Part shown: positions 25,670-33,829 of the stretch, one piece after another
Numbering within the stretch: position 1 is the stretch's first letter
How the letters are laid out: each line of letters starts with the position of its first letter
Assembly (NCBI RefSeq): GCF_003946325.1
Contig: NZ_RHNT01000005.1
Location: 1-64,000, forward strand
Source of the DNA: Companilactobacillus furfuricola
Lineage (GTDB): Bacteria; Bacillota; Bacilli; Lactobacillales; Lactobacillaceae
DNA: 64,000 nt
Direction of reading: 5' to 3'
The notes under the pieces: model-generated
Told to the model about the DNA's origin: nothing
Databases searched by the model: none
What the model saw: the letters and a program-made list of their open reading frames with translations, nothing else
Translations under genes and position numbers: made by a program

Positions 25670-27457
25670 TTACGCTACTTTTTGATTAGCGGTACTGTCA
25701 GCGTTGGTTACTTCAACATTGACTTTTAAATTGTTAGCTTTATTTACTTCATCGATGAATGCTTGGATATTGCTTTGGTATTCAGCTACAGCATTATTTG
25801 CTGAGGCATGTCCACCAACGCTTCCATCTAGGATCCAAAGCTTTTTAATAGCCGAGTTATTAGCGTTGTACATCGAGACACTTTGTGTGTCAGGTATGAA
25901 TGCATCATCTTCGGTCGTGATAAAGTATGCCGGCAAAGTCGTCTTAGCAGCGGCCACAATTCCGGAAACATCATCTAAACCGAATCCTTGAAGGAATTTG
26001 TTAATGTTGTTAACACTCTTCATGATCTTTTCATAAGGTAAGAATGGAATGTTGTCAAAGTGGATCGGAATGATCAACTTGCTCAATGGATCATTGACAG
26101 TGGCTAAAGCCTTGTTATAAAGCGATGCGCCTAATGCGGGTAATGTTGAATATCCTGCATCGGCCACAACGGCCTTAACATTTGATGCAAGCCCTTCTTC
26201 AGAAGCAGCTTCCAAAGCTGTATTAGCTCCTAGTGATTGACCATAAAAGATAATTTCACCGTCATCACCATTCATTTCATTGATCTTATTAACTAAGCTC
26301 TTCCAGTCTGTCTTGTCATAATAACCAAATGAAAGCAAGTTACCATCACTGGCAAATTGACCACGTTGACTTGGCATTAAGACATTGTAACCCATGTCAT
26401 ACCAAACTTTAGAAACCACACCGATCCAATCAGGACGCTCCGTCCAGCCTTGTCCGATGATGACCGTTTTGTTCGACTCTGGGTGTGCAACATAAGTTGC
26501 TCTGATTTCTTTATTAACATTGTCATAGTAAGGCACTGAAAGGTCCTCTTTGACTGCTTCATTGTTCCACCAATCTTGAGCCACAGTGTAGTATTCTTCA
26601 CTATGTTCAGGATCGTATTGTTCATCTAAACTCGTCCAAGTATTTGATACATCATATCTAGTAGGGCTCAACAAAGTCCGAAAATCTGACAAAGCTTGCG
26701 TTCCAAAACGACTGAAAAGTAATGGGTAACCTAAAGCTGCGGCGATACCAGAAGTTACATCAGTAACTTTATCACCGATAAAACCCGTGATCTTGCCTAG
26801 CAAAGTCTTGTAAGTTTTTGGAGTAAGTTTATTCAAGTCCTCCATCGATAATTCATCATCTGAGCTTGCTGTCACATTCGGTTTATTGATAACGTCAGGA
26901 ACTGTTGCCGTTTCGTCAGTCGTTGTTTGATCAGGATAGAGTGTGATCAAGTTCTTATCATCAGTGACTTGCTCTGAATCGCTAGCTGTTGCTTCAGTTC
27001 CTTCACCCTTAGAAACTGTTGCATCTGTTGATGATTCCTCACTGTCAACTGCAGTTTCATTATCTACTGCTGGCTCTACCGAATCGGTCGTATTTTCATC
27101 CGTAGCAGCTTCTTGATCGGATTCACTAGTCTCAGTAGTTGCTTCATCCATAGCAACTTCTGGATCATTTTCATCCCTCTGATCAGCAACATTCGTGGTA
27201 GCTTCAACTTTTTGCTGACCATCCTCTTTTGCATTGACAGCATCAGCGAATTTCTGCAGATCAAACTGGTCAGTACCTGATAATGTTACTAAACCGGTCT
27301 CTTTGACTTGCTCGATCGCATAATCAGTCTTATCTTGACAGGTTGATTCATCAACCGTGGCAGCGTAGGCGTTACCCGTAGTTGAAAAAATCGTTCCGGC
27401 CAAAAATAAAGCGGCCATACTAGTGTAGGACCGCTTTTTAAAAGTCCTCTTATTCAT
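25670..27457 (-). CDS. Secreted alpha/beta hydrolase with long acidic N-terminal region
   Basis: A 595-residue secreted protein. Signal peptide about 1-32 (A-Y-A cleavage region). Residues 35-205 are an acidic, Ser/Thr-rich stretch, probably disordered. A lipase/esterase-type alpha/beta hydrolase domain (about 285-580) has the nucleophile elbow Y-G-Q-S-L-G-A (Ser408), an acidic site in T-T-E-D-D-A-F-I-P, and catalytic His in G-G-H-A-S-A-N-N. ATG 27457 has GGGGAGG; the longer reading adds 18 residues before a perfect signal peptide. No LPXTG or other wall-anchor motif is seen at the C-terminus. Substrate unknown. Confidence 0.85.
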   Translation of the reverse strand: MNKRTFKKRSYTSMAALFLAGTIFSTTGNAYAATVDESTCQDKTDYAIEQVKETGLVTLSGTDQFDLQKFADAVNAKEDGQQKVEATTNVADQRDENDPEVAMDEATTETSESDQEAATDENTTDSVEPAVDNETAVDSEESSTDATVSKGEGTEATASDSEQVTDDKNLITLYPDQTTTDETATVPDVINKPNVTASSDDELSMEDLNKLTPKTYKTLLGKITGFIGDKVTDVTSGIAAALGYPLLFSRFGTQALSDFRTLLSPTRYDVSNTWTSLDEQYDPEHSEEYYTVAQDWWNNEAVKEDLSVPYYDNVNKEIRATYVAHPESNKTVIIGQGWTERPDWIGVVSKVWYDMGYNVLMPSQRGQFASDGNLLSFGYYDKTDWKSLVNKINEMNGDDGEIIFYGQSLGANTALEAASEEGLASNVKAVVADAGYSTLPALGASLYNKALATVNDPLSKLIIPIHFDNIPFLPYEKIMKSVNNINKFLQGFGLDDVSGIVAAAKTTLPAYFITTEDDAFIPDTQSVSMYNANNSAIKKLWILDGSVGGHASANNAVAEYQSNIQAFIDEVNKANNLKVNVEVTNADSTANQKVA

Positions 27458-27629
27458 AAATATATCCTCCCCTTTAAAGCAAAAATAAATATACCATATG
27501 AAATTGGACAAATATTTAAATTGTGTGATTTTGTAATGATATTACAACAATACTGTTATACCAACGATAAGATTAGCGTTTATTTTAAAATAATTTCTTT
27601 TTTAATGAAAATAAGCAAGTAAATAATCG

Positions 27630-28196
27630 CTAAATTGAATCGAATGACTCAAATAATATTTTGGTCATTTTATCCCAATCATCATTCTTACAGGCTGACA
27701 TATAATCAACATATTTACTAGATTTTTTAGACAGGTTAATGTAAATTCCCTTTTGTTTTGAAAGCATCATAATAAACATTCTTTGGGATCGACCATTTCC
27801 TTCCCTAAATGGATGAAAGATATTCATATCCAATAATAATCTAGCCAAATCTTCTGCCAGTTGATAATAATCATTATACTTTTTCTGATTTATAATATTT
27901 ATTTGATTATTTAAATGGCGTTTTGCCATCTGGAATCTTGCTCGTGGAAAAAATACGGTCGATCCTTTTTGAAAATCTCAAGGGCGATATTTTCCGGCCC
28001 ATTCGTATAAATCTGAAAAAAGCCAGTGATGTATTGTGTTGAGTTGATCAATATTATTAATCTTTAATTTTAGTGGACATTCAAATTTTGAAGTAACGAT
28101 TCTTGATTCTACTTTTGCCAATTTATCGGCATCTTTAATACCTAATTTATTCTTTAAAGTACCATTATCTTGAATTGTCTCTTCAATCCACCCCAT
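27630..28196 (-). pseudogene. Fic/DOC AMP-transferase toxin interrupted by an in-frame TGA
   Basis: The frame opens with the Fic N-terminal region to Y-E-W-A-G-K-Y-R-P, then TGA at 27978-27980. It continues in the same frame through S-T-V-F-F-P-R and on to H-P-F-R-E-G-N-G-R-S-Q-R (codons 128-139), a perfect Fic active-site motif. Conserved residues sit on both sides of the stop, so a single nonsense change (or sequencing error) split the gene. Fic toxins AMPylate targets such as gyrase. The start overlaps the antitoxin stop. Confidence 0.85.
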
Positions 28197-28669
28197 CAGT
28201 TTTCTCTATACTCGTTTAGGAGGTCATTTACCAATTTTTCAACTGGAACATGCTCTTCCAAAATTTTATATGAATCCATGACATTTTTTTTACTTGGATA
28301 AAAGCCTTCATATATACCATTCACAATGCTTTCACGAGTATTCCAAAAGTTCTCTTTACTACTAAATTTGATACCCATAATTTCTAGCTTTTTTTCGTCT
28401 GTTTGAGATACAAATTTTTGTTCCTCAATCTCCGGAGACCTTGAAACATCAATTTTATCAGAAACCTCATCCATAGAAATGTTCTTCGCAATTAATATCT
28501 TTCTAACAGTACCAAAAGAGGTATTTTCAATAGGTCTTTTTAGAGCATCATTTAACGTTGACTTGGATAAATTGGTTTGTTTAGCTAATTTACTTGGACT
28601 GGGATTCTGGCCTGTGATTTCTATAATTATTTCTCTTAATGATGTTTTATTAGTATTCATATTTTCCAT
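28196..28669 (-). CDS. Fic-associated antitoxin with helix-turn-helix N-terminus
   Basis: A 157-residue protein. Residues 15-65 (L-A-K-Q-T-N-L-S-K-S-T-L-N-D-A-L-K-R) form a helix-turn-helix; the C-terminal part (about 105-150) is helical and VbhA-like. G-I-Y-E-G-F-Y-P-S resembles the (S/T)xxxE(G/N) inhibitory helix of class I Fic antitoxins, keeping the Glu but with Asn where Ser/Thr is usual. GGAGG precedes the ATG. It overlaps the Fic start by one base, and probably autoregulates the pair. The fusion of DNA-binding and inhibitory segments is inferred. Confidence 0.75.
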   Translation of the reverse strand: MENMNTNKTSLREIIIEITGQNPSPSKLAKQTNLSKSTLNDALKRPIENTSFGTVRKILIAKNISMDEVSDKIDVSRSPEIEEQKFVSQTDEKKLEIMGIKFSSKENFWNTRESIVNGIYEGFYPSKKNVMDSYKILEEHVPVEKLVNDLLNEYREN

Positions 28670-28750
28670 AATTCACCTCCAACAAATTTGTTACTTAATA
28701 TTATAACGCTATATCGTTTATTTGTCCGTTGAACCAAACAAATCCTGTCA

Positions 28751-28785
28751 AAAAAAACGAATCCCATCACTCAGGATTCGTTTTT
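28751..28785 (-). terminator. Terminator of the copper operon
   Basis: ACGAATCC pairs with GGATTCGT, with an eight-T tail on the minus strand. Confidence 0.85.
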
Positions 28786-28787
28786 AA

Positions 28788-30713
28788 TTAAGCAGTAGCT
28801 ACTTTACTACTGATTTTAGCTTTATTTAGTAAGACGGAACTAGTTACAACTGACAATGAACTGAAGGCCATGGCTAGTCCGGCTAATTCTGGACTTAGGA
28901 TCAAGCCGATTCCGTAGAAAATGCCTGCGGCTACGGGGATTCCTAAGACGTTATAAATGAAGGCCCAGAATAAATTGAGCTTGATACGATTGAAAGTCTT
29001 TTTACTTAATGCTAAGGCTTTGTCGACATCTCTTAGGTCATTTTTGACTAAGACGATACCACCTGATTCGATGGCGATATCAGTACCTGAACCCATGGCG
29101 ATTCCGACGTCAGCGACTGTCAAAGCTGGAGCATCGTTGATACCATCACCAACGAAGGCAACTTTTTCATTTTGTTGAAGTGCTTTAACGTGATCAGCTT
29201 TTTCACTTGGTAAGACGTCAGCGATGACTTCATCGATACCGACTTGATCAGCGATCGCTTGAGCAACACGTTGATTGTCACCTGTAAGCATGACAGTTCT
29301 AAGACCACGTGACTTCAAAGCAGCGATAGCTTCTTTAGATGTTTCTTTTGGAGCATCTTGGATGGCGATCAAACCGATAACTTGGTCTTCAACACCAACG
29401 AAGACAACTGTTTTCGCTTCTTCTTGTAATTTGATGACTTGTTGTTTCATGTCATCAGAAATTGTTACATCATTTAATAGTTTGTCGTTACCAACGAATG
29501 ATTTCTTACCATCAATAACGGCTTGAACACCTTTACCTTCAATAGCTTGGAAATCGGCAACTTTTGGTGTGCTGATCTTTTCATCTTGAGCTTTCTTGAC
29601 GATAGCTGAAGCTAGTGGGTGTTCTGAAGATTGTTCCAAACCTGTGGCAACTGATAAGACGGCTTTTTCGTCACCAACGATATTTGTTACTTCTGGTTTA
29701 CCAACTGTGATTGTTCCAGTTTTATCGAAAACAACGGCTTTGATTTCGTTAACTGCTTCGAGAACTTCACCATTCTTGATGAGGATTCCCATTTTTGCTG
29801 AACGGCCAGTTCCGACCATTAAAGCTGTAGGAGTTGCCAGTCCCAATGCACAAGGACAAGCGATAACGACTACCGAAACAGCATAAATCAAGGAACTTGC
29901 CACCGAGGCATCGAGGAAAATGTACCATACTAAGAAAGTTAAGATCGATAAGATCAATACTACTGGTACGAAAATATCAGAAACTTTATCTGTTAAGTTT
30001 TGAATTGGAGCATGACTGTTTTGTGCTTTCTTAACTAGATCAACGATCTGTGAAAGCATTGTATCTTTACCGACTTTTTCAGCTTTGAACATGAATGTTC
30101 CGTTACTGTTAATAGTTGAACCAATGACCTTGTCGCCAGCTTTTTTCGAAACGGGCATACTTTCACCAGTGACCATTGATTCGTCGATAGTTGATGTTCC
30201 TTCAGTGATAACACCATCAACGGCTACCTTTTCACCAGGTTTTACTCTGATGATGTCGCCTTCAACGACTTCTTCAAGTGGAAGCTTAACGATCTTGCCA
30301 TCACGCATAACTTCAGCTTCTTTTGCTTGCAAGTCGACTAATTTCTCGACAGCATTTGAAGCATTGTTTCTCATCCGTTCTTCAAAGACTTGGCCCAAAA
30401 GGACGAAAGTCGTTACGAAGGCAGCACTTTCAAAGAAGACCGGTTGATTCGTTGCCATTGCATAAATACTGTAAACATAAGCAACGAGAGTACCGATGGC
30501 TACTAAAGTATCCATATTTGAATGGTGCTTAGTAAATGAAGCCCAGGCACTTTGCCAAAATGGACGGGCGGAAACTAACATAATAATGGTTGTTAAAATA
30601 AACTGGGTCCATTCCCCACCAGGGATCATTTTGCCAAATGGCATCATGATCATATTGACTAACATTGGTAGAGATAGGATCAATGAGATCCAGAATCTCT
30701 TTGTGATTGTCAT
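28788..30713 (-). CDS. copA: Copper-exporting P1B-type ATPase
   Basis: A 641-residue P1B-1 heavy-metal ATPase. T-G-E-S at 182-185 (actuator), C-P-C at 286-288 (intramembrane metal site), D-K-T-G-T at 330-334 (phosphorylation), and S-E-H-P and G-D-G-I-N-D later. There is no N-terminal HMA/CxxC domain; the protein starts directly at the first helices. ATG 30713 overlaps the stop of the upstream cupredoxin gene (TAATG). It is last in an operon with two cupredoxin-like proteins, which may hand over copper in place of the missing HMA domain (inference). Confidence 0.9.
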   Translation of the reverse strand: MTITKRFWISLILSLPMLVNMIMMPFGKMIPGGEWTQFILTTIIMLVSARPFWQSAWASFTKHHSNMDTLVAIGTLVAYVYSIYAMATNQPVFFESAAFVTTFVLLGQVFEERMRNNASNAVEKLVDLQAKEAEVMRDGKIVKLPLEEVVEGDIIRVKPGEKVAVDGVITEGTSTIDESMVTGESMPVSKKAGDKVIGSTINSNGTFMFKAEKVGKDTMLSQIVDLVKKAQNSHAPIQNLTDKVSDIFVPVVLILSILTFLVWYIFLDASVASSLIYAVSVVVIACPCALGLATPTALMVGTGRSAKMGILIKNGEVLEAVNEIKAVVFDKTGTITVGKPEVTNIVGDEKAVLSVATGLEQSSEHPLASAIVKKAQDEKISTPKVADFQAIEGKGVQAVIDGKKSFVGNDKLLNDVTISDDMKQQVIKLQEEAKTVVFVGVEDQVIGLIAIQDAPKETSKEAIAALKSRGLRTVMLTGDNQRVAQAIADQVGIDEVIADVLPSEKADHVKALQQNEKVAFVGDGINDAPALTVADVGIAMGSGTDIAIESGGIVLVKNDLRDVDKALALSKKTFNRIKLNLFWAFIYNVLGIPVAAGIFYGIGLILSPELAGLAMAFSSLSVVTSSVLLNKAKISSKVATA

Positions 30714-30982
30714 TATGAGATCACCACTTTTCCAAAGAACATGTCCATGCCGCAACTAAAGTCGAATTCGCCAGCTTTGTCAGTTGGTACATCGACTGTC
30801 TTAGTAACATCGATCGGCAATTCTTCTTCAAATCCTAAGTCTTTGGAATGTACAACATCTAAACATCCCTTGTCGTTAGTTCTCGTAAAAGAAATTTGTG
30901 CGGGAACGCCTTTTTTCAAATTAACTACTTCTGGATTGTAGCCACCAGCTACTTCTACATTAACTTTTTGTACTTCACTCAT
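30713..30982 (-). CDS. Soluble cupredoxin-domain protein
   Basis: An 89-residue cupredoxin-fold protein lacking any signal peptide, hence cytosolic. F-S-C-G-M-D-M-F-F-G-K near the C-terminus contains Cys and Met residues typical of copper sites, and K-G-C-L-D-V-V-H supplies a second Cys and His. It resembles the outer domain of the next gene. Its stop overlaps the ATPase start, so it is likely a copper carrier for CopA. Confidence 0.85.
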   Translation of the reverse strand: MSEVQKVNVEVAGGYNPEVVNLKKGVPAQISFTRTNDKGCLDVVHSKDLGFEEELPIDVTKTVDVPTDKAGEFDFSCGMDMFFGKVVIS

Positions 30983-30993
30983 AATATTCTCTC

Positions 30994-31365
30994 CTATTTA
31001 ATGATTAATTTTCCATGGAACATATCCATACCACAAGCCCATTGATATTCCCCAGGCTTCGTCGTGTCAATTTTGATTTCTTCAGTTTCATTTACAGGTA
31101 ATGCACGGTTGATCCCGAAGTCTGAAAAAACAACTCGATCCAAACAACTGGATTTGTCTTTTCTAGTGAAATTCAATGTGGCAGGAATTCCTTGTTTTAA
31201 GACCACCGTTTCTGGTGAATAACCACCATTTACCTCAACATCGATACTTTGGGCATCATTGGAAACGTCAGCTGAAACTTCAGCAGCCTCATGCTTGCCG
31301 AAGAACCACCAAACGATAAAACCAATGATCACTAGGCCAACGAGCAAAACAATTAATTTCGTCAA
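30994..31365 (-). CDS. Membrane-anchored cupredoxin-domain protein
   Basis: A 123-residue protein with an N-terminal helix (about 3-21), a short linker and a cupredoxin domain (about 38-123). The domain ends in W-A-C-G-M-D-M-F-H-G-K and carries S-S-C-L-D-R upstream, paralogous to the adjacent soluble cupredoxin (11-bp gap). It is first in the copper operon. Two near-consensus cop boxes lie upstream. Which side of the membrane the domain faces is not certain. Confidence 0.85.
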   Translation of the reverse strand: MTKLIVLLVGLVIIGFIVWWFFGKHEAAEVSADVSNDAQSIDVEVNGGYSPETVVLKQGIPATLNFTRKDKSSCLDRVVFSDFGINRALPVNETEEIKIDTTKPGEYQWACGMDMFHGKLIIK

Positions 31366-31388
31366 AATACTTCCCCCTCACTTTCGTT

Positions 31389-31444
31389 TACGTTTGTAAT
31401 CTCTATTTGATAAATACATCATAAAGCGACTGTCTACATTTGTC
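31389..31444. promoter_or_regulatory. Two candidate cop boxes (CopY operators)
   Basis: TACGTTTGTA at 31389-31398 and TACATTTGTC at 31435-31444 each match TACANNTGTA at seven of the eight fixed positions. They lie just upstream of the first copper-operon gene. No copY gene is in the window, so the repressor would be encoded elsewhere. Confidence 0.5.
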
Positions 31445-31580
31445 AACAAGGGTGATTACTAATTTTTTAATTAATTATAAATGGGACTTCGGATTAGTCT
31501 TACTCAGAAAATGAGAATAGCGATATAATATAGGTGTAAGCGCTATACTATTTTTTATTTAATGTTTGGGGGAATATTAA

Positions 31581-32045
31581 ATGACTAAGAAAAAAACCGC
31601 AATTTGGGGTGTCATCGTTATAGTTTTAGTCGCAATTATTTGGGTTGCCGGGAGCAGTTCAGGTAATGATGAAAAAACAGCTGTGATAAACCGTTCTGAA
31701 AAGACCGAGTCGGTCAAACAAACTTCCAATCTTTCTGAATATGCTCAAGCTCAAAAGATCTTTAATCAATTCAAGGACAATAACGGAGTCCGGTATCAAA
31801 ATGATCAGACCACTACCTTTACAGTCATGAAAAATGGCAACAGTTTCAAATTTTATAGTAATAGTCGTCCTGACGGCTTTTATGTCCTACAACGTGTTGT
31901 GAAGTTTAATTCTCAAGACGACAAGTACAGTTATCAATTAATGCCTGTTAACGGCGGAACACCAATGGGTGTAGATGCTGACGATGTTGTGGCACACTAT
32001 AACAACTTGAACCAAAGTAGTTTTTCTAAAACGTTTGGTGAATAA
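31581..32045 (+). CDS. Membrane-anchored protein of unknown function
   Basis: A 154-residue protein with one N-terminal helix (about 7-25) followed by a Ser/Lys/Thr-rich linker and a polar domain (about 60-154). No family is recognised; it looks like a surface-displayed protein anchored at its N-terminus. The ribosome site GGGGGAATATTAA precedes the ATG. It ends in its own terminator. Confidence 0.7.
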   Translation: MTKKKTAIWGVIVIVLVAIIWVAGSSSGNDEKTAVINRSEKTESVKQTSNLSEYAQAQKIFNQFKDNNGVRYQNDQTTTFTVMKNGNSFKFYSNSRPDGFYVLQRVVKFNSQDDKYSYQLMPVNGGTPMGVDADDVVAHYNNLNQSSFSKTFGE

Positions 32046-32065
32046 ACTATTGAAATTTAAATATT

Positions 32066-32101
32066 AAAAAAACGACTAAGAATTTTCTTAGCCGTTTTTT
32101 T
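32066..32101 (+). terminator. Terminator after the 154-aa gene
   Basis: AAAACG...AAGAA tttt CTTAG..CGTTTTTTT, a stem with a small internal bulge and a T run. Confidence 0.8.
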
Positions 32102-32230
32102 ATCCGAAATCAGTCACAAATTAGCAAAATCAAATGCATTAAAAAATACGCATAAAATCAAATTTTTTCTATCTTCATGACATATATTTGATATTATTTT
32201 AATATAAAAAAGCACCTTAGGGGGAAATAA

Positions 32231-32386
32231 ATGGATTGGGTCATGGATGCAATATTTGTGTTCTTTTTAATTGGGATTATCGGCGTATTTGTTTCACTAT
32301 TTTTTGAGATTGTTTTATATGGAGTTATCTTTACCTTGGCAATTATAGGGCTTTATTTATTAGTGTGGGTTCAAAAGTTATTGTAG
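32231..32386 (+). CDS. 51-aa membrane protein
   Basis: ATG at 32231 follows GGGGAAATAA. The 51-residue product is almost entirely hydrophobic, with two likely helices (about 6-26 and 29-48) and a short K-L-L tail. It is too short for standard cut-offs but has a clear ribosome site and a coupled partner downstream. No family is recognised; a small membrane-stress or toxin-like peptide is possible but unproven. Confidence 0.55.
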   Translation: MDWVMDAIFVFFLIGIIGVFVSLFFEIVLYGVIFTLAIIGLYLLVWVQKLL

Positions 32387-32391
32387 GAATA

Positions 32392-32520
32392 ATGTTTTTG
32401 CTGAAATGGATTTTAATTATCATTGCTGTTATTGTTGTTATCTTTACCGTAGTCTCAATCTTTAAATATTTACATCACAAATTCTCAGGAAAAGCAGATG
32501 AAACAAACGAAAATCTGTAA
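32392..32520 (+). CDS. 42-aa membrane protein
   Basis: Starts five bases after the stop of the 51-aa protein. One hydrophobic helix (about 3-24, rich in Ile/Val) is followed by a polar tail with Lys, His and Asp/Glu. Translation is probably coupled, because its own ribosome site (AGGA) is very close to the ATG. Function unknown. Confidence 0.45.
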   Translation: MFLLKWILIIIAVIVVIFTVVSIFKYLHHKFSGKADETNENL

Positions 32521-32544
32521 CTACAAAATCATTCATCTATGCAA

Positions 32545-32573
32545 TTTACTTTTTTGGCACTATCGCTTATAAT
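32545..32573 (+). promoter_or_regulatory. Sigma-A-type promoter of the candidate sRNA
   Basis: TTTACT, 17-bp spacer, TATAAT. The next terminator on this strand is about 75 bp downstream, and no open reading frame with a ribosome site lies between. Confidence 0.55.
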
Positions 32574-32579
32574 ACAAAA

Positions 32580-32668
32580 AGAGAAATCATCGATGTTCGG
32601 ATCGATGCCTTCGACACAAGTTTTACAGTGATTTTGTTGGTAGCTAACCTTTACGGTTAGCTTTTTTT
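32580..32668 (+). ncRNA. Candidate small RNA (about 90 nt)
   Basis: Begins just after the TATAAT at 32568. It contains a CATCGAT/ATCGATG hairpin (about 32588-32607) and ends in a GCTAACC/GGTTAGC terminator stem with seven T residues (32643-32668). No reading frame of note. Promoter, internal hairpin and terminator together support an independent transcript; the function is unknown. Confidence 0.45.
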
Positions 32669-32670
32669 AT

Positions 32671-32795
32671 TGGAAACGAGTTCCAGAAGATAGCAGCTTC
32701 CGGTTTAGAAACTATCAGCGAGTACCGCTTCGCAGCACTCTAGAGCTGATAGTCCCTAAATCCTCAGCGGCTGAGCATCTCCTTGCACTCTCTTT
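32671..32795 (+). repeat. Family-2 structured palindromic repeat, copy B
   Basis: Same fold as copy A with different stem bases: GGTTTAG/CTAAATC and ACTATCAGC/GCTGATAGT, with apical CGCTTCGCAGC. It sits immediately after the sRNA terminator. The remaining 32796-32973 shows no gene. Confidence 0.75.
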
Positions 32796-32973
32796 GATTA
32801 TTGTCCGATATGCCTTCGCAAAGTTAACACTTGCTACCGACAATATGTAGACCGCAACAGCTATAGAAACTGTAGAAAACCAATCTCCATCCATATAGCC
32901 TGATTAATTCATATCATGATATATATAGACTTATCCTCTCGAAAGCCCTTGATATCAGTATTCATATATGCAT

Positions 32974-33010
32974 AAAAAAATCGCTTGATCAATTGACCAA
33001 ACGATTTTTT
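32974..33010 (-). terminator. Terminator of the transaldolase-family gene
   Basis: AAAAAATCG...CGATTTTTT enclosing a TTGATCAATTGACCAA inner palindrome. Confidence 0.8.
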
Positions 33011-33014
33011 GTTT

Positions 33015-33725
33015 CTATAAAATTGAAAATCCTAACGATTTAACATCAGCCGCAAATCCTTTTACTGTATCTAATGATAGTTCTTTGGCATCAGTACCTA
33101 ACATTGAAAGTTTGTTCAAAACTGGTGTCGTTACGGTAATTATATCAACACCTAAGTCATCTGCTTGTTTGATGTTTAAAACTTCTCGGCAGCTGGCCCA
33201 AAGTAATTTAGCATTTCCATTTGCTTTAACTAGTTCAACTGATTTTTTCATCAAATCGGTTGGATCAACTCCTGTATCCGCCACTCTACCAGCAAAGACC
33301 GAAACGATATTGTCTGAACCTGTTTTGAAAGCTGGTAAAACTTCTTTAACTTGATCTAATGTCAAAATTGCTGTGACATTAACTTGAATACCTTCTGCAG
33401 ATAATTCTTTGATCAGAGGTACTGAAGATTCACCCTTAGTATTGGTGATGGGAATCTTTACAAAAACATTTTTACCTAAGGCTGCAATTTTTTCAGCTTC
33501 TTTTTTCATGGTTGAGAAATCATCGGAGAATACTTCAAAAGAAATAGGCATCCCTGAAACTTTGTCTAAAGCTTCTTTGGCAAAGCCAACGTAATCTGTG
33601 ATCCCAGCTCGTTTCATTAAAGTAGGATTCGTTGTAAATCCTTTGACGACACCCTTTTCTTTGGCCGCAACCATTTCCGAAACGACGGCTCCGTCTGCAT
33701 AAATATCAATTGAAAAATCCTTCAT
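33015..33725 (-). CDS. Transaldolase / fructose-6-phosphate aldolase family protein
   Basis: A 236-residue class I aldolase. The Schiff-base Lys is Lys90 in V-F-V-K-I-P-I-T-N, and K-G-F-T-T-N-P-T-L-M and S-V-F-A-G-R-V-A-D are family signatures. It is longer than typical FSA and shorter than classical transaldolase. It could transfer a dihydroxyacetone unit or cleave fructose-6-phosphate. There are no pentose-pathway neighbours to decide. Confidence 0.85.
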   Translation of the reverse strand: MKDFSIDIYADGAVVSEMVAAKEKGVVKGFTTNPTLMKRAGITDYVGFAKEALDKVSGMPISFEVFSDDFSTMKKEAEKIAALGKNVFVKIPITNTKGESSVPLIKELSAEGIQVNVTAILTLDQVKEVLPAFKTGSDNIVSVFAGRVADTGVDPTDLMKKSVELVKANGNAKLLWASCREVLNIKQADDLGVDIITVTTPVLNKLSMLGTDAKELSLDTVKGFAADVKSLGFSIL

Positions 33726-33829
33726 ATAATACTCCCTTCATGAGTAAAAGTTCTTAATATCGATGTTAACTACATATCGAAAAATTAAACATTATTATTT
33801 AGTTATTGTCAACGTTTGCAAGTATGGTT

